Below are positions 48,056-58,042 of a stretch of 64,000 bases of DNA, in pieces (the first letter of the stretch is position 1; the number at the start of each line of letters is the position of its first letter). The notes beneath the pieces were generated by a model. The model was not told where the DNA came from. It was given only the letters and a program-made list of their open reading frames with translations, and did not search any database. Made by a program: the position numbers and the translations under genes. The DNA is from Allodiplogaster sudhausi (lineage: Eukaryota > Nematoda > Chromadorea > Rhabditida > Diplogasteridae). The stretch covers positions 1,427,501 through 1,491,500 of the forward strand of contig CALZFC010000066.1 of NCBI GenBank assembly GCA_945643635.1, given 5' to 3'.

Positions 48056-50854
48056 TGGCTGGAGAAGCAGAAAAGAGATTGAATGCACCCTGCCCCGCCA
48101 GGACCGGTCAGCCACCTTTTCCCTCCAAGGCAGACACATCCACTCTCGTCTCCTCGCTCTTCTCCTCCATCTCGCTCTAATTCTCTCTCTCTCTCTCTTT
48201 CTGCCACTCTCCCTCTCTTTCTCTTTCTCATTCTCTCTCGCACTCTCCTTCCACTTAATGCCTTTTGATGTCATTGCAGGTATTCATCATCCCTCATCAA
48301 TGATGTGACATTCCCCTTCGCTTCTCTATTAGCCAATTCCGGCTCCAGCGGTGCCAAACTCATCTTCATGTTCTTCAAGAACACAGCTCCCACTCGATTA
48401 GATGTTCGTTGACTCTCTGTGTTCCTTCTCTCTCTGCAGTGGCTATCTTGAAGGTGTATCTTCGAGATGGCGAATCATTCTTGTTGATAGACGCACTCTT
48501 TGTAAGCGATTCGATGTGGAGAGAGCGAGTTATTCGTCTTTCGTGTATAACTCGCAACCCTCAGGTGAATATAACACTAGAAATTTATCTTAATCAATTT
48601 CATAAAGTAATTCAGATAATTTTCCGTGCCGAGAATGTCGACTCTGCCTTTGACATTGTCGCAGTCGATGAAGTGCGCATTGTCCCGAATGAAGAAGAAG
48701 AGGACGACAACTGCAGGAAGATGTTCTTTTCAGCTACGGCTCACATTTCATGTGTTCTCGATCGATTATTTCATTCAGGAATGACATCCATGCTCGGCGA
48801 TCTGAAGGTGTTCGAAGAGCGCCGGCAGCAAGTATGTCGCTCTCATAAGACATTCATTGTTTCTTGAAAGAACAATGTGAGGAGTATCTCAGAAGGTGCA
48901 GTGGACTACAGTGGCGATTCTTGCGAGGCCATCAAGTGCGACTTCAACGGAGACTACTGTTCATGGTAGAAGAGACATCGCAATGAATGAAAGAAGAGAT
49001 CGTTCATTCAGGATCCCAACCGGCCCTTACAAGGTGCTTGGTGGGAAAGTGGTGACTGCGGGGGCAGGCCTGGCCGATCTCACTTCTGACGCCGTTTCTC
49101 TCCCGGCCAATGCTCACTTCCAGTTTGATCTGTTCTCAAGGTGCTCTGTCCTTTATCTGCATAAAATACTGCTAAACTGAATCAAAGTTTATTTGTGTGA
49201 AAATAAGACAAAATAATAATGTTGAGCGACGCGACTCACATCTCCGTGTGGTCTCGCACGACAGCCGGCCAGGAACATCTCCTGTGGATGCAAGCGGGCA
49301 TTGCGATGCCTGGCTGGAATCGTCTCAAACTCCCAATCAGGTCTCGGAGCGAAGGCAATGAGCTATAGTATCTCTTTGTTCTGTGCAGATACTCGGTGTC
49401 TCCGACTTCTCTGCAGATTCGGACGGGCGTGCCACCGGGAGGATTCGTGGCCATCGCCATGGCCAATCTGGTCGACGGTGCGGGGAAAGACCTCTTCTGC
49501 GTCTAGTTCTTATTTGTTGCATATATGAACATTTAGTATTGTGAGATATGACTTCCCCTGTTCAGGCCAGAAGATGGCGATCATAAAACCACTGCCGCAG
49601 GCTTCGTCTGTTCAAAGGCTCACTGCTGTGCAGATCATCAACGAATCCGATACACAACTAGTAATCATTCATCATTCTATTTCAACTTGACGGAAACTTC
49701 ACTTTTCAGGAGCATCAACAGAAGGAATGGTTGGATTCTTCTTCGGCTTCTTTATCGTCTGCGTCTCTTCCAATCTCACCCTCTCTCGTCCGCTCTGCAC
49801 CGACTTTTCCAATCAACCGGCCTCTTTCAATTTCAATGACTCCTTCTCTTTCTTCAAATGAAATCGAAAACAAGTCAAAGTCTAAAGAAACTGGCAGAAA
49901 TGTTACGGATGTCGACCTCCTAAAATTAGGTTTTTTTTTCTTTTACAAATTGCCTTACTTAGGTTTTTTTTCAATACTATGGTGTATTTTTCAACGACTA
50001 ACTGAATAATCGTTTTCATTTCCAGAAAAGGAGTCTGCGCGGATTTCAACATCTGAAAGTGAAGAGACGACAGCGGCCGGTCTGCAGCAGCTGATCGCTT
50101 CCATTGGGGGCCAGCCAATTCTGGAAGGACAACTCAAATACATCGCCAAGGGGAGTTCACAGAACCAGCTGAGAGGTTGCATATTTTCTAAAACTTCTCT
50201 CTCTTTCTTTCTTTAGAAGTTGGGATTTGACAAAATGAGCGGCGAGAGAGCAGAAGAGGCGCTAAGCAGTGCGAAGAGAATCTTCGGAGAGAGCGGAGTC
50301 AGAAGATTCCTCGCTTCCGCCGCCGCCGCACAGGGTGTGGAAAAAAGGCGTACTATTTAGAGGAGAAAAAACCAACGATTAGTGGGGCTGTTTCTACCTG
50401 ACAGGGCTCATACGTGCATGTATGTACATACATACATAGATAAATGTATATATTTTCCAGCTAGTCGTCCGCCTTTCTCGCCACCCAAAGGAATCCGACC
50501 AATTCTTCCGATGAATGCGCCGTCGAATGTAAGAGTGATCACCCTCTCAAATGGACATCCCTTCCTCTCTAACCATCTCAGGGAGGCGACTCGCATCCCT
50601 CTGAGTCTGTCGCTGTCTTCCGTGACTTAGTCGCTCCCTCTCCTGGTGCTCTCTTAAATTCTGCTCTCGCTCAAAAAGTCTCTTCCTACGTTCTGTCAGT
50701 CCATCTATTGTTATGTATGCTTCAAGTATTAAAGAACAGAACTCGTTATTGTTGTTTTAGTTTGCCCGAGCATCGATCACAAGATCCGTTCTCTCGACAA
50801 AATATCGATTTCATCATTCAAAACGCGCGAGAGGCAACGGATATCTTGAGATGA
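48056..50854 (+). CDS. MAM-domain extracellular protein
   Basis: Multi-exon gene with two MAM domains, modules found in extracellular adhesion and receptor proteins. MAM1 (about 48284-48715) includes GAKLIFMFFKNTAPTRLD, then VAILKVYLRDGESFLL, WRERVIRL and, after a short intron, IIFRAENVDSAFDIVAVDEV, which follows the family pattern (LRVYLR, then VVFEG...DIAIDDI). MAM2 starts CDFNGDYCSW (about 48940), continues HFQFDLFSR, EHLLWMQAGIAMPGWNRLKL and GVPPGGFVAIAMANLVDG. The C-terminal exons are Ser-rich and polar (GERAEEALSSAKRIFGESG), ending ATDILR-stop, without an obvious membrane helix. The 5' end is uncertain: ATG 48056 is the first plausible start before a TC-rich intron, but no clear signal peptide was found, and the join at about 48400 lacks a clean donor. 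Confidence 0.65.
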
Positions 50855-51037
50855 TGTTCATTTATTCATATTTATATCGGCATTGTTATATTTATAAAAA
50901 CTAATAATTAGTTCCCTTAGAAAAATATTGCTTCAGTAATCTTCCGTCGTACATATTTATTTAATTTCGAGAGTTATCAATCAAACATTAACTTATCTTT
51001 CAAACTACAATACAGCGTGTAAAAAAAATCTACATGC

Positions 51038-51043
51038 ATATAT
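51038..51043. repeat. Possible 6-bp target duplication (left)
   Basis: ATATAT directly outside the left terminal repeat, repeated at 57849-57854. The sequence is simple and palindromic, so the exact boundary may shift by a base or two. Confidence 0.5.
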
Positions 51044-51121
51044 GACGGTGCCAACTAAAAAATCCGCGTTTTTTGAGTTTTGATGTGTTTTGTGGGATTT
51101 TTGCAGCGTCTGCAAAAATAT
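51044..51121 (+). repeat. Foldback-like element left terminal repeat
   Basis: 78 bp, inverted match to 57771-57848 with a single difference (GATGTG against GACGTG). Confidence 0.95.
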
Positions 51122-52054
51122 TGTTTCCAACTTCGTTAAAAATGTTTTTTTTAATTCCATGAGTAGCTTCATTCCACTCTTCTTTGTTTATCATTCATTT
51201 GCTACTGTGTTTACCCGTTGACGGCCAATTCTCCATTTCTTTAAATCTTCTAATTTCTTCACCGTCATCATGCTTCATTACATCTTCGGCTATTATTCCG
51301 TTAATGTTGTCGTTATTATTCATTATTTATTCGCCATTGTCATATAATACGACTTATGACGTCTAATTTATCCTCTATTCGTTTCCTTATCGCCGTGGTT
51401 TATTTCGTCATAATATGTCGTTGCTATTCTATTCTTCTATTGTTATTACAGGCTTGGCTGGTGTGCCTACTCGGACGCCCTGCCTTCTTTCTCCTTCTCC
51501 CTTTCCTTCAATCTCATCAACTTCACCCTGCTCTTCTTCACTGTCCAGTTCATCTCCTAGCAAGGACAAGTATAGGTCATTAAGTGTATTAGTTGTTTGA
51601 TTGCCATCGAGATCATCGATTCTTCATTCTATTGATCGTCATCATTCTTCAATACTAAGAGCACTCACTTGATGTACTGATTCCCTTCTTGAATACGATT
51701 CTTCATTTATTGATCGATCAATTTCGTCATCTTCTCTCCCAACTCGTCACCTTTTACCAGACTCTCTTCTATTTCTTTCGTCTAAGAGTATGCCTGCTCC
51801 AACCGATACAGGAATAAACCGAAGGAGTATTAATCTGGTGTTAATGTGTTGAAACGCATTTTAATCTTCATCTGCAGTAACTTGAGAACTGTTGTCATTC
51901 ATCTGTTTATCGCGTAAGAGCTTCTACCATGAACAACCCAGACGCAGAGTCTTCTCAGACTCCTAGTTTAGTGAACAAGATCAAGCCCTCAGGTGTTACC
52001 TTCAGAAGAAACAACCAGCAGGCACTGGCCATTCTTCCACAGGCGGCCAATTTT
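51122..52054. other. Extra segment inserted in the left arm
   Basis: In the right arm the 78-bp terminal repeat runs directly into ATACATGTATTAAATTGCAG; in the left arm the same junction is split by about 930 bp. The split is flanked by AAATAT at both sides. The extra segment contains an ATG at 51929 followed by MNNPDAESSQTPSLVNKIKP and, near 51453, a Ser/Pro-rich exon-like frame after an acceptor. It is either a secondary insertion or sequence lost from the right arm. Origin unknown. Confidence 0.55.
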
Positions 52055-52084
52055 TCACAAATATACATGTACTAAACTGCATAT

Positions 52085-52490
52085 TTTTTTGTTCAACTTT
52101 ATACGCGTACAAACGTGAGCAAATAAAAATGCGCATAAATATACGCGTACAAACGTTCACAGAAAATATTCTGAAATATGAGCACGAATATACGCGTACA
52201 ATAGTGTGCAAAAAAAAATGAGCAGGAAAATACGTGTACATAAATGCTTAAGAATTTTGGACAGGAAAGTACGCGTAGAAAAGTGCTCAGTATTTTTGAG
52301 CAAAAAAGTACACGTAGAAAAGTGCTCAGAAGTTTTGAGCAAAAAAGGACGCGTACAAAAGTGCTCAAAATTTTTGCACAAAAAAGTACGCGTACGAAAG
52401 TGCTCAAAATTTTTGCACAAAAAAGTACGCGTACAAAAGTGCTCAAAATTTTTGGGTCAAGAAGGACGCATATAAAAGTGCTCAAAAGTT
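52085..52490 (+). repeat. 39-bp tandem repeat array, left arm
   Basis: About ten degenerate copies of a unit such as AAAAAAGTACGCGTACAAAA followed by GTGCTCAAAATTTTTGCAC. The 39-bp period equals 13 codons, so all frames stay open and translate as repeats such as FVRVLFCAKILST; this is not evidence of a gene. Confidence 0.9.
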
Positions 52491-52788
52491 TGGGGGAGAA
52501 CCCAGTTGCTACTTTTTAACGAGCTGGAATGAAAAATGGCGCTAAACATATACTTCGAAAATAGAATTCACAATAAAAGCAAGAGAAGCACCTGACAATT
52601 CATTAAATGTGTAGCAGATTAACTGACTAATGGTACATGAGAAGGTATTAGCAAAAATAAACAACATCAAAAGAACTATATCACTCGCCCATCTTGGCCC
52701 CCGATCACATGATCTACTTAGTCCGTTGGCGAGAGGGCCTGGCCCAGCCGAACTCGCTGCTTGCGGGGTTAGGAAGCAGCCTCTAGCA

Positions 52789-53279
52789 ATGGCGTTATCG
52801 TCTCCGCTTAGCAGAACAACGCGGCCCGTCGACGGTGCGCAGTTAGAGAAGACCTGCAAGTTATCTTTCATTACTCCGTATAAACATTTTGTGTATTTCC
52901 TTTCTCCTTCTTTTTCGTTAGATCCCTAAACATCCGGACTATAATTCCTTTTTTCTACCCACCTTTGTTGCTGCAAACTGCAGGTTTCCTAGCCCTTCTT
53001 CCTCACCACTATGTTCTCATACTTTCCTTTTTCTCTCTCTCCCTTTATAATACTCCTGCTTTCCTACCCCCACTTCCTCGCTCCCTTTCTGTCTATCCCC
53101 TTGCAATCCCATCTTCTCCATCTCGCTCTAACCTTGATGTTGACCCTGGTGGACTCGCGTAGCTCCTTAATCTTCTATCCGCCTCGTCCGATGAGTGTTC
53201 CGGCGTGCGACTAGTGCACGAGCATGCGTGCCTCCTCCTTGCCGCCATCGCCACCATCACGGCCCTTCGAGCCCTGAGA
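52789..53279 (+). CDS. Doubtful coding segments at the left arm/core junction
   Basis: An ATG at 52789 begins MALSSPLSRTTRPVDGAQLE, and a second good-looking frame at about 53162-53279 reads LLNLLSASSDECSGVRLVHE and ends ITALRALR-stop. They are separated by TC-rich sequence and an in-frame stop, so an intron would be needed. The first part lies in the inverted arm and may be repeat sequence. No family recognised; gene fragment, captured exon or chance. Confidence 0.2.
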
Positions 53280-55730
53280 TAAACTCCCATTTCAACCCTT
53301 TCAACTATCTAATATTTCTTCAGTTATAAATATTTCCCTATTTTCCTACAACAATCATTTTTATTTCAGTGTTTCATTTTTAAATTATGCTTTTTTTTAA
53401 TAAATAAAGGGATTCAAGGGGACACCACCGAGTAGAAGCGAACAGGCGGGATATGCTTAGAATTTCTCGCAAAAGCGACCACGTGGTAAAAGCCCCTCTT
53501 AACACTGTTTGCTAGATTCTGAAGATTCGTCGCTATTCCATTTTAATTCTTTGCTCTCTAACTATGCTAAACCATTGCGCACCATCACAAACTTATAGCT
53601 ACCGTACTTATGTAAAGCTAGGAACACATAGAAACGAGAGGCAAAGCAGAGATGGTAGATGGAGGAAGAAAGAGCGGTTAGGGGCAAGGGCTAGATAGCG
53701 TAGGATGGGGAGAGAGGCGGAGAGAAAGTAAGGCAGACAGACAGACAGAGAGAGAGACAGACGGTGGCAATCGATACAAGGCAGGGTCAACCGCTGCTCG
53801 TATCAGAAAAATTTGATGAGATGGAGAATACGCTCACCTCAAAGGCTATGTATATAGGAGAATATATGGCCACTCCTCCAACATGTTCAACAAATCGCAA
53901 TCACCCCTATAAAATTTCTCGCTAAACTAAATCCACCTCCATTTTATGAGAGGGCTTCTCAAGTTGCTCTGTGAAACAAGGCGAGCTTTTCTAAACTTCA
54001 ATTACATCCCGGATGGAGAAGACCATTCCCATGGTTGGTGTTGATGCGCAATTATGAAAAAAATTAAATGAACCCCTTTTCTTGAACTGGAAATTTAACT
54101 TTAAAAAGGTTGAATATCCAAATGTTGATTTCATTAATAAACAATAAAAAAGATTCACGCGATTCCCCATAATTCAATATCCATAGCCGAATAAGGAAAA
54201 CAAAAGTTTCGCTCCAACATTAATAGACTAAAAGGAAAATCTGGTTAAAACTATTCCCAAAAAAAAAATGCATTATCAAATAAATCTTTAAGAAAGATTA
54301 CCTTGATTTTATCATTAAAAAAACTGCTAGATTTTAATATTATGTGAAACCAAATTAAAGAAAATCAAAATACCTACCCCGTTTTAAACAAAATGGAAAA
54401 TAATAAGCTAATGTAAAATTATCTGAAACCTATTCCCAAAAAGAATGCACTGTCGAATGAACCGTTAAGAAAGATTGCCTTGATTTTTATTCTAAATAAC
54501 TACTCATTTCATTCCAATGAAAAACAAACTTAAATAAGAACAAAATGCTTACGCCACTTTCAAATAAAACAAAACAATTCGAGCACCCCACAATTAAACA
54601 AATAAAAATTAACCTAAAAAGTAATTTCTAACCGTTGGAGACGGCATTGACCCTGGCGCCCCTAGTCGTTGCCGCCCTGGTGCTTCATTTCGATGCCGTT
54701 GCGAGGATGGCAGGACTACAATCGAAAGAAAAACATAGAAGCAAATAGTCGTCGTAAAATATTACATAAATGGAAAGAATACTTGCAGAAAACCTAACAG
54801 CAATCCACGAAAACAAAAGCCACAGCTTTACCGAGGAATTTCGAAATGCGACAGTTAATTTTTTTTTTACGGCGCACCTAATGACATGGTGATTAATTGC
54901 CCGGCGACCATTAGTGATTATTTGCACGGTTCACGTAATTTTAAATCGCGTGAACCGTGCAAAAATTTAAAATTACGTACAAATAATGAAATATAATGTA
55001 CCGTGCAAGTCATCACTCCTTAATTACGTGCACTATGCAGTATGCACCGTGCAAAATATTAATTGCCAGCACGCGTTGCGGTCGCGTCGCAGCTTTAATA
55101 AATGGCAAATGAAGCCATTCAGTGCTAGGGGAGATTCCGGGTTCATGATATTGTTTATGCTTTTTCTTTTTTCTTGATCTGTTATTTGTATGATAACTAT
55201 ACACTTTAAGAGACGTTAAACGCTCGGTGCCCCCTCCCCTGCCAAAATCGACGCCGCGACATCCTGGCGCGACCAGCCCGACGCTCCACTTGGAGGTTTT
55301 GGCATTCTCTTTGATATTTGTTTTGTTTTATTGCGTTCGTTTTATGATTTATGATTAGGTCATATCCCCGGGCAAAAGTAGAGATTGTTTTCCTCGTTAG
55401 AATTATTCTCTTGAACAAATTGAAGCTTTTGAAGTTTTGGTTTCTATTTCTTACCATCATGTGACTTGCTAAACGTGCTAAACTTGAAGTTGTTTTCGCA
55501 TTTATTCTAGTTATTGTGGGTTAGAAGTCACTTTAAATTTCAAATTTTTCGAACCACACATAATTGGTTAGAACAATATACTTTTTTTTTATCCAAAACC
55601 TTTTTATAATGAGGGATACTCGGCAGTTATTTTTCAGAAAGTTCTAAGAAAAAAATTTTCCTTTTATATTTTTCTTCTAAATCATATTGCTCTCTTTTTT
55701 ATTTGCGCCCTTCATTTCTATGAATATGAC
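53280..55730. other. Non-coding core of the foldback-like element
   Basis: No convincing coding signal. It includes two diverged copies of a roughly 180-bp AT-rich unit (about 54247-54425 and 54427-54600, both with TTAAGAAAGATT then CCTTGATTTT) and a palindrome at about 54922-54962. Confidence 0.5.
54922..54962. repeat. Palindrome with CCGTGCA motifs
   Basis: TTGCACGGTTCACG is followed after a short loop by CGTGAACCGTGCAA, a perfect inverted repeat. More copies of CCGTGCA and CGTGCA lie in the next 100 bp (55000-55055). It could be a folded miniature element or a protein-binding site. Confidence 0.75.
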
Positions 55731-55736
55731 TTTCAG

Positions 55737-56574
55737 TTCGTACCTGGTGATCTCTCGTTCAAGATCTTGGCTGGCGTGCGGAAACAGCTTCAGGAGGATG
55801 AAGAGGAAGTGGCGCAGCAGAAGGTTTCATTGTGATTTCATTTTGAATTTCTCTTCTTTTTTGGCTTGTAAATACATCCATCGATGCTAACAATTAGTCT
55901 TTTTTTTTTCTTTTCCGCACACGATGGTTTACTTTGCGCGTAAGGCTATTTATATAGTAGTGGTTGGAAAAGTCGCTTCTCCAAATTGACGACATTTGAA
56001 CTAAAGATTCATGATTAATGAATGCATGCGACATTGCAAAGCATTGCTTTTTTATCTTAAAATTATGTCGCGCGCGAGAGTATTGTAAGTTGGATAGGGG
56101 AAATTCAGAATAAATCCCCTTCACTCGCTCTGTAGTTTCTCAATTCTGTTGTGTGCATCCATCAAATCTTTGTGGAGAATGGCTCCCGGAAATGCCAAAA
56201 AGGGGGGGGGGGGTGTACGTAATATAGATGGCACCATTTAACCATGAGCAAGTTGCAGTGTTCTTCTTTGGTGATGGCCCCCGAGTCGGCCTGCTCGATC
56301 TCCTCAACACGCCCCTCTGCGCGCATCTCCTCGAGTCACAGCTCCTAGCCAAGTTTAGGTTAGGGCTTCTGCCCTCTCCTTCTCTCCCCCTTATTTTATT
56401 TTTATTAACTATTGCATGGTGCTTGCCACATCTCCACGGTTTCCTTATCATAATTTTTTTCATTTCCTTGTCAGAGTATTCTTATTTTCTACAATTTTGA
56501 TTTCTTTCTTCATTGAAAATCTTTTCAGGGCGACAGACTTGCGCCGCAAAAGGCAAGCCAACCATGCTGCTTGA
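55737..56574 (+). CDS. Exon-like segments in the foldback-like element
   Basis: Three stretches look like real exons. First, 55737-55823, preceded by TTTCAG and followed by GTTTCA, is 29 codons: FVPGDLSFKILAGVRKQLQE then acidic DEEEVAQQK. Second, 56228-56358 opens with ATG (MAPFNHEQVAVFFFGDGPRV) and is followed by GTTAGG. Third, 56529-56574, after TTTTCAG, joins the second in frame and ends KRQANHAA-stop. The second and third exons together give 58 residues. I do not recognise the protein. It may be a gene fragment captured by the transposon, an element-encoded gene, or a relic. Confidence 0.35.
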
Positions 56575-57299
56575 CGCCCTCGTTCTCTGAAGGCACTGCC
56601 AGCAGAGTCACGCCCTCACAAGTCTATGGTACGGTATCCGGGTTATAGTATCGGGGTTAAGGTATTTGGTTACGGTATAGGGGTAGCGGTATTGGGTTAC
56701 GTACTAAGATTGAATGAATAATGTAGAATGTAACTGTCGATGCATTTAAATTGTCCCTATATGGGATATATAACACGACTGTCCATAGAATAGAGAGCAT
56801 ATTTTAATCATGTCACAGTAATCACAAAAATAGTCCACCCTCGCCCGCCCTGTCTTCCGACTACATTATGTAGTTATATTGTTGTAGCTAAGATTAGATT
56901 CTCTCCCAGCGTAATTTTTTTTAATTTTACGTTTTTTCAAGCTCGGAGAGTTCTTGGCGAGCAGCTCGGAAAGTGTGGCCACTCCAACCGAAACTCGTCC
57001 GAATCGACAGACTGCTTCGCAACTCTGCTAGCAGCGAGCTTCGCAGGGCCAGGCGCATTCGCGAAATGACGGAATAGATCATGTGATCGGGATCGGTCGA
57101 GTCATATAGTTCTTTTAGTCTTATAAATTTTTTACTAATACTCTCTCATGCACCATTCGTACGACATATTTAATGCATTTTCAGTTGCTTATTTTTCTTA
57201 TTCCTGTAAATTTAATTTAGTTTTCGATGTATACTTTTTTGACAATATTTTTCATTCCAGCTCATTAAAAAGTAGCATCTGGGTTTTTCCCCAAAATCA

Positions 57300-57740
57300 T
57301 TTTGAGCTATTTTATACGCTTCTTTTTTTGCCCAAAAAATTTTAGCCCTTTGTACACGTGTTTTTGAGCACAAACATTTTGAGCACTTTTATACGCGTCC
57401 TTTTTACCAAAAAAATGTTGAGCACTTTTGTACACGTGGTTTTTTGTGCACAAAAATTTTGAGCACCTTTGTACGCGTACTTTTTTTGCTCAAAAATACT
57501 GGGCACTTTTGTACGCGTACTTTTTAGCTCAAAAATACTCTGCACTTTTGTACGTGTCCTTTTTTGCTCAAAAACTCGTAGCACTTTTGTACGTGTACTT
57601 TCGTGCTCATATTTTCTGCACATTTTTGTACGCGTATATTTTTGCCTAGTTTTATGGTCTGTTTTTGAGCTCTTTTATACACGTACTTTTGTGCTCATAT
57701 TTCGCTAGAATTTCTGCATACTTTTATACGCGTATAAAGT
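57300..57740 (-). repeat. 39-bp tandem repeat array, right arm
   Basis: The same 39-bp unit as at 52085-52490 in opposite orientation, about eleven degenerate copies. Open frames across it are repeat artefacts. Confidence 0.9.
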
Positions 57741-57770
57741 TGATCAAAAAAACTGCAATTTAATACATGT

Positions 57771-57848
57771 ATATTTTTGCAGACGCTGCAAAAATCCCAC
57801 AAAACACGTCAAAACTCAAAAAACGCGGATTTTTTAGTTGGCACCGTC
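57771..57848 (-). repeat. Foldback-like element right terminal repeat
   Basis: Inverted copy of 51044-51121, followed directly by ATATAT (57849-57854), the possible target duplication. Confidence 0.95.
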
Positions 57849-58042
57849 ATATATGTAAGTATTTACAAAGAGCCGTGAGATTACTTGATTAAAATCCATC
57901 ATCCTACGTGAACAAACCCGTGTCACATGGGGATCTTCTTCGATTTGTCATCTACCTTGAGCAAGAGTCGGATAAATATTCAACAGGCTATCCATTAAGA
58001 AAATTCATCATCAATAAAATTGATAACATAAAAATTGCCAGA

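Larger units (their letters stand above)
51044..57848. mobile_element. Foldback-like element, 6.8 kb
   Basis: The outermost 78 bp (51044-51121 and 57771-57848) are inverted copies with one mismatch, beginning GACGGTGCCAACTAAAAAAT. Inside them lie oppositely oriented arrays of a 39-bp unit (left about 52085-52490, right about 57300-57740). Further inside, inverted similarity continues with gaps to about 52850 on the left and 56940 on the right, including GATCACATGATCTA near 52705 and its inverted copy near 57080. Long inverted arms made of tandem repeats are typical of foldback transposons. The core (about 52.9-56.9 kb) shows no recognisable transposase, so this is probably non-autonomous. It lies between two convergent genes. 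Confidence 0.75.

Noticed and set aside
18351..52490. Relation between the 39-bp repeats in the 18-kb intron and in the foldback-like element
   Set aside because: The period is the same but the sequences are unrelated (purine-rich against a GTACGCGTAC-containing unit), so the match in length is coincidence.
52099..52519. Long open frames on both strands reading as 13-residue repeats
   Set aside because: The DNA is a 39-bp tandem array; 39 is a multiple of three, so open frames arise automatically on both strands.
52542..52871. Minus-strand frame with APSTGRVVLLSGDDNA as a gene
   Set aside because: It lies within the inverted arm of the foldback-like element, lacks splice support, and overlaps sequence shared between the two arms.
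57342..57708. Open frames with FVRVLF-type repeats near the right end of the foldback-like element
   Set aside because: Mirror copy of the same 39-bp array; no independent coding evidence.
52085..57740. CRISPR-like array of regular repeats
   Set aside because: The repeats are directly adjacent with no unique spacers, mirrored between two arms, and sit in a eukaryotic transposon.
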